Assembly: GCF_000383615.1 (NCBI RefSeq)
Contig: NZ_KB911637.1
Span: 1 to 35,564, forward strand
Direction of reading: 5' to 3'
DNA from: Streptomyces canus 299MFChir4.1
Lineage (GTDB): Bacteria > Actinomycetota > Actinomycetes > Streptomycetales > Streptomycetaceae
DNA length: 35,564 nt
Shown here: in pieces, positions 33,327 to 35,564 of the stretch
Layout of the letters: each line of letters begins with the position of its first letter
How positions within the stretch are numbered: the first letter of the stretch is position 1
Translations under genes and position numbers: made by a program
Notes under the pieces: model-generated
Told to the model about the DNA's origin: nothing
The model's database searches: none
Seen by the model: only the letters and a program-made list of their open reading frames with translations

Positions 33327-33698
33327 GTGACGCGAGGGGATCTGACGGACCGGCAGTGGGCTCAACTGGAGTAGTTGCTGCCGGTGCGGAAGAAGGCGGG
33401 CAGGCCGCGGACGTGGACACGTCGGCAGCTGATCGACGGGATACGGTGGCGGACCCGTGCGGGTGCCCCGTGGCGGGACGTCCCCGAGCGGTACGGTCCG
33501 TGGGACCGGATCTCCGACCTGTTCCGCCGGTGGCAGCGCGACGGCCCCTCGAAGCGGATCCTGGAGCAACTGCAGGCCCAGGCCGACGCGCGGGGTCTGA
33601 TCACCTGGGACGTGAGTGTGGACTCGACTGTCTGCCGTGCCCATCAGCACGCCGCCGGCGCCCGCAAAAAAGGGATCTGCAGCGCGAGCCGCCCGGCG
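33327..33698 (+). pseudogene. N-terminal part of an IS5-family transposase
   Basis: From GTG 33327: VTRGDLTDRQWAQLE, then TAG at 33372 where the family has Pro (LExLLPV), and on through LIDGIRWRTRAGAPWRDVPE and ISDLFRRWQRDGPSKRILEQ to the catalytic WDVSVDSTVCRAHQHAAGAR. A run of six A at 33666-33671 marks the frameshift site seen in the related IS at 22604; DLQREPPGG follows in the -1 frame. The homology ends at about 33698, where IS701-type sequence begins. Confidence 0.75.
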
Positions 33699-34362
33699 GG
33701 GCCTCAACCAGGGGCGGATCGACGTCGCCCGGCTGCGTCGGACCCTGGTGTCGACGCCGCTGCCGAGGGCTGCGAACGGTCGGATCGTGCTGGCCGCAGA
33801 CGTCTCGCCGTGGCTGCGGCCGGACGCCAACACCTGCCCTGGCCGGGCTCTTTGTCACACGTTCGGCCGGGGTGAGGGCAAACACCAGATGGTGCCTGGC
33901 TGGCCGTACTCGATCGTGGCGGCGCTGGAGACGGGCCGCACGTCGTGGACGGCGGTGCAGGACGCGGTCCGCCTGGAGCCCGGCGCTGACGTCGCCGCGG
34001 TGACCACCGTCCCGATCCGCGAGGTCGTCGAGCAGCTCGTCGAGGCCGGCCAGTGGAAACCGGGCGACCCGCACGTCCTGGTCGTGCTGAACGCCGGATA
34101 CGACGCGCCCCGCAGCGCCCACCTGCTGGCTGACCTGCCAGTCGAAGTTCTCGGCAGGCTCCGCTCAGACCGGGTGATGCGCCGCCCGGCCCCCCGCAAC
34201 GAGTTCGCCCTGGCCACCCCCCACTGGGCGGCCGGCCACCCAAGCACGGTGGCGAGTTCGTTTTCGGCGTTCCCTCCACCTGGGGCATTGAGCAGGCCGT
34301 GACGGTCACCGACACCCGCCTCTACGGCAAGGCGACCGCGCGGGCATGGGACCGGGTCATTC
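33699..34362 (+). pseudogene. Fragment of an IS701-type transposase
   Basis: RGLNQGRIDVARLRRTLVST, then GRIVLAADVSPWLRPDANTC with a catalytic-type Asp, CHTFGRGEGKHQMVPGWPYS, and LVVLNAGYDAPRSAHLLADL match the central part of IS701-like DDE transposases. A frameshift near 34220 moves the reading to GEFVFGVPSTWGIEQAVTVT and GKATARAWDRVIP, which ends abruptly at about 34362, at the end of the NmrA-type gene. The N- and C-termini are absent. The join with the IS5 piece is direct. Confidence 0.7.
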
Positions 34363-35190
34363 CCCCCGGGCGGCAGCGGAGAGGAGCGAGGCGACAGTGC
34401 GGTCGAGAGGGACGGACGGGCGGCCAAGGACGTCTCGGAGGTCGTCGGTCTGCTGTTCCAGTCCGCCGGAGCGAATCTGGTCTTCGAGCCAGCCCTGGAC
34501 ACCGGGTGCGCGCTCGGGTCGATCCCGGATGACGACGGGTCTGCCGGAAATGCGGCTGAGAGCGTCGGCGAGTTGGCCGTAGGTCCACAGGCTGCCGGTG
34601 AAGTCGTAGGCGCGGCCGGAATGGCCGTCCTCGGTGAGGATGCGGGCGGCGGCCTCGGCGAGATCGCTGCGGAGAGCGGTGTTGAGACCGCGGCCACCAG
34701 TGCCGTCGATGAGGTGCCCTGAGCTGACGGCGGTGTGCAGGCCCTCGTTGAGAAAAGCCTCGCTGTAAAAAGGGTGCCGCAGCACGGTATGGGGTAGCCC
34801 GCTCGCGGCCAGGATGCGCTCGGTCACGTGGTGCGCCGCGGTCATGCCGTCGGCCTGGGTGTCGGCGCCCAGGAAGCTGGTGTAGACGATCGAGCCGACG
34901 TCGGCCAGGCCCGCCGCGTCGATGGCTCCCCGGTGCTGCTCGGCACGGCGGGCGGCATTCAGTTCTGGAGAGGAGATCAGCAGGAGCCGGTCGGCTCCCT
35001 TGAACGCGTCTTTGAGCGTTGTCGGTCTGTCGTAGTCGCCGATGCGGACCTGGAGTCCGCGGGTGGCGAGATCCGCGGCCTTGTCGGGATCACGGACCGC
35101 TGCTACCACGCGTTCGGCGGGGTACCTCGCCACCAACTGATCGATGACCAGACGGCCGAAAGCCCCCGAAGCGGCCGAGACGACAATCAT
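34357..35190 (-). CDS. NmrA-family/atypical SDR NAD(P)-binding oxidoreductase
   Basis: The ATG at 35190 follows GAGGAAG at a good distance and gives 277 residues; an ATG two codons earlier would sit too close. MIVVSAASGAFGRLVIDQLV is the Rossmann nucleotide-binding start, a variant of GxxGxxG. VVAAVRDPDKAADLATRGLQ and IGDYDRPTTLKDAFKGADRL, LLISSPE, and VYTSFLGADTQADGMTAAHH then HTVLRHPFYSEAFLN are characteristic of NmrA/quinone-oxidoreductase-2-like proteins. These reduce quinones or act as redox sensors. Its 3' end touches an IS701 fragment, so the C-terminus may have been trimmed; SVPLDRTVASLLSAAARGE looks like a natural ending. Confidence 0.88.
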   Translation of the reverse strand: MIVVSAASGAFGRLVIDQLVARYPAERVVAAVRDPDKAADLATRGLQVRIGDYDRPTTLKDAFKGADRLLLISSPELNAARRAEQHRGAIDAAGLADVGSIVYTSFLGADTQADGMTAAHHVTERILAASGLPHTVLRHPFYSEAFLNEGLHTAVSSGHLIDGTGGRGLNTALRSDLAEAAARILTEDGHSGRAYDFTGSLWTYGQLADALSRISGRPVVIRDRPERAPGVQGWLEDQIRSGGLEQQTDDLRDVLGRPSVPLDRTVASLLSAAARGE

Positions 35191-35471
35191 CCACATCTTC
35201 CTCACCACGAGGCGGCCGCCGCGAACGCGGCGGCCGGTGTCCACCCGGTCAGAACACCGGGGCTCACCATCTGTGAATAACCGACCTGGCGTCAAAGGCA
35301 TTTAACGGATTCGGAAGACTGGTCTGGCCCCGGTTGGACACCGGGGCGGACGACCTCTGGGCTGCCGATCCTGCGCTCAACCACCCATGCCGACCTCACC
35401 GTTACGCGGTGGACGAGTCGCGGGGGACAGGCACTGCCAGGAGCGGGGGCGTCTGAACCCTCGCCGGGTGG
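35191..35471. other. Gap upstream of the NmrA-type gene
   Basis: About 280 bases with no supported gene. Being upstream of the minus-strand oxidoreductase, it should hold that promoter, but no clear -35/-10 pair or palindrome was fixed. Confidence 0.35.
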
Positions 35472-35564
35472 TCAGGGCTGTAGTGCGGGGGCGGCTGTGT
35501 TCTGGGCGAGTTCGGGGATGGTGCGGGCTTTGAGGATGCCTTCGACGCCGTGGAGGAAGGTGTC
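35472..35564 (-). CDS. C-terminal 30 codons of an unidentified gene
   Basis: The minus strand enters the window in an open frame reading DTFLHGVEGILKARTIPELA and stops at TGA (35474-35472) after QNTAAPALQP. Codon use is GC-rich at third positions and the frame is open to the window edge, so a real gene end is likely. Thirty residues are too few to name it. Confidence 0.5.
   Translation of the reverse strand, partial: DTFLHGVEGILKARTIPELAQNTAAPALQP

Noticed and set aside
1..35564. tRNA, rRNA, riboswitch or conjugation genes
   Set aside because: None was recognised by eye. Absence of a TraB/FtsK-like translocase in the window does not exclude one elsewhere on the replicon.

Overview
The window looks like part of a Streptomyces (or closely related actinobacterial) extrachromosomal replicon, or a plasmid-derived accessory region. 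The DNA is GC-rich with strong third-position GC bias, genes often start with GTG, and the protein families (TetR regulators, SnoaL-like, secretory lipase, DUF4265, Imm7) are those common in that genus. It carries two partition-type operons, many copies of a partition-site-like palindrome, an iteron-rich origin region feeding a primase-polymerase/helicase operon, and dense insertion-sequence debris. I saw no conjugation genes, rRNA, tRNA or CRISPR array.

Layout. 1-833: the N-terminus of a TetR regulator, divergent from a small secreted protein. 1.4-3.4 kb: a ParA-like ATPase and a DNA-binding-type partner, with an 18-bp palindrome in front of the operon and its 16-bp core again inside the second gene. 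3.7-6.2 kb, opposite strand: a full parAB pair whose ParA has two ribbon-helix-helix-like N-terminal segments. A 19-bp inverted repeat lies once inside parB, four times in the 1.7-kb gene-free stretch beside parA, and once more at 12.27 kb at the centre of a perfect 67-bp palindrome. 7.9-8.7 kb: a helix-turn-helix-type protein with its own 31-bp palindrome upstream. 8.9-9.8 kb: a decayed IS5-family element. 9.8-11.9 kb: a TetR / alpha-beta-hydrolase / SnoaL cassette. 11.9-14.7 kb: mostly decayed DNA with IS fragments. 14.76-15.59 kb: clustered AGTCGCT-type iterons, A-tracts and AT-rich patches, the likely replication origin. 15.55-18.58 kb: a three-gene, translationally coupled replication operon (Prim-Pol, D5/SF3 helicase, small unknown protein).

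18.7-24.0 kb mixes IS remnants (IS110, IS21 and IS5 families) with small genes of toxin-immunity character: an unknown 177-aa protein, a DUF4265 protein fused in frame to a truncated IstB, and an Imm7 gene lying between two copies of an IS5 right end. 24.5-29.8 kb: a carbohydrate-use cassette (MFS transporter, TetR repressor, GH38 alpha-mannosidase) with matching operators in two promoters. 30.0-33.2 kb: a secreted lipase, then an SDR oxidoreductase divergent from an AraC regulator. 33.3-34.4 kb: an IS5 fragment joined to an IS701-type fragment. The window closes with an NmrA-type oxidoreductase and the last 30 codons of an unidentified gene.

How it works together (inference): the 14.8-18.6 kb block replicates the element and the two par operons segregate it, probably using the two palindrome families as centromere or operator sites. 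The remaining genes are cargo gathered by transposition; most transposases here are broken.
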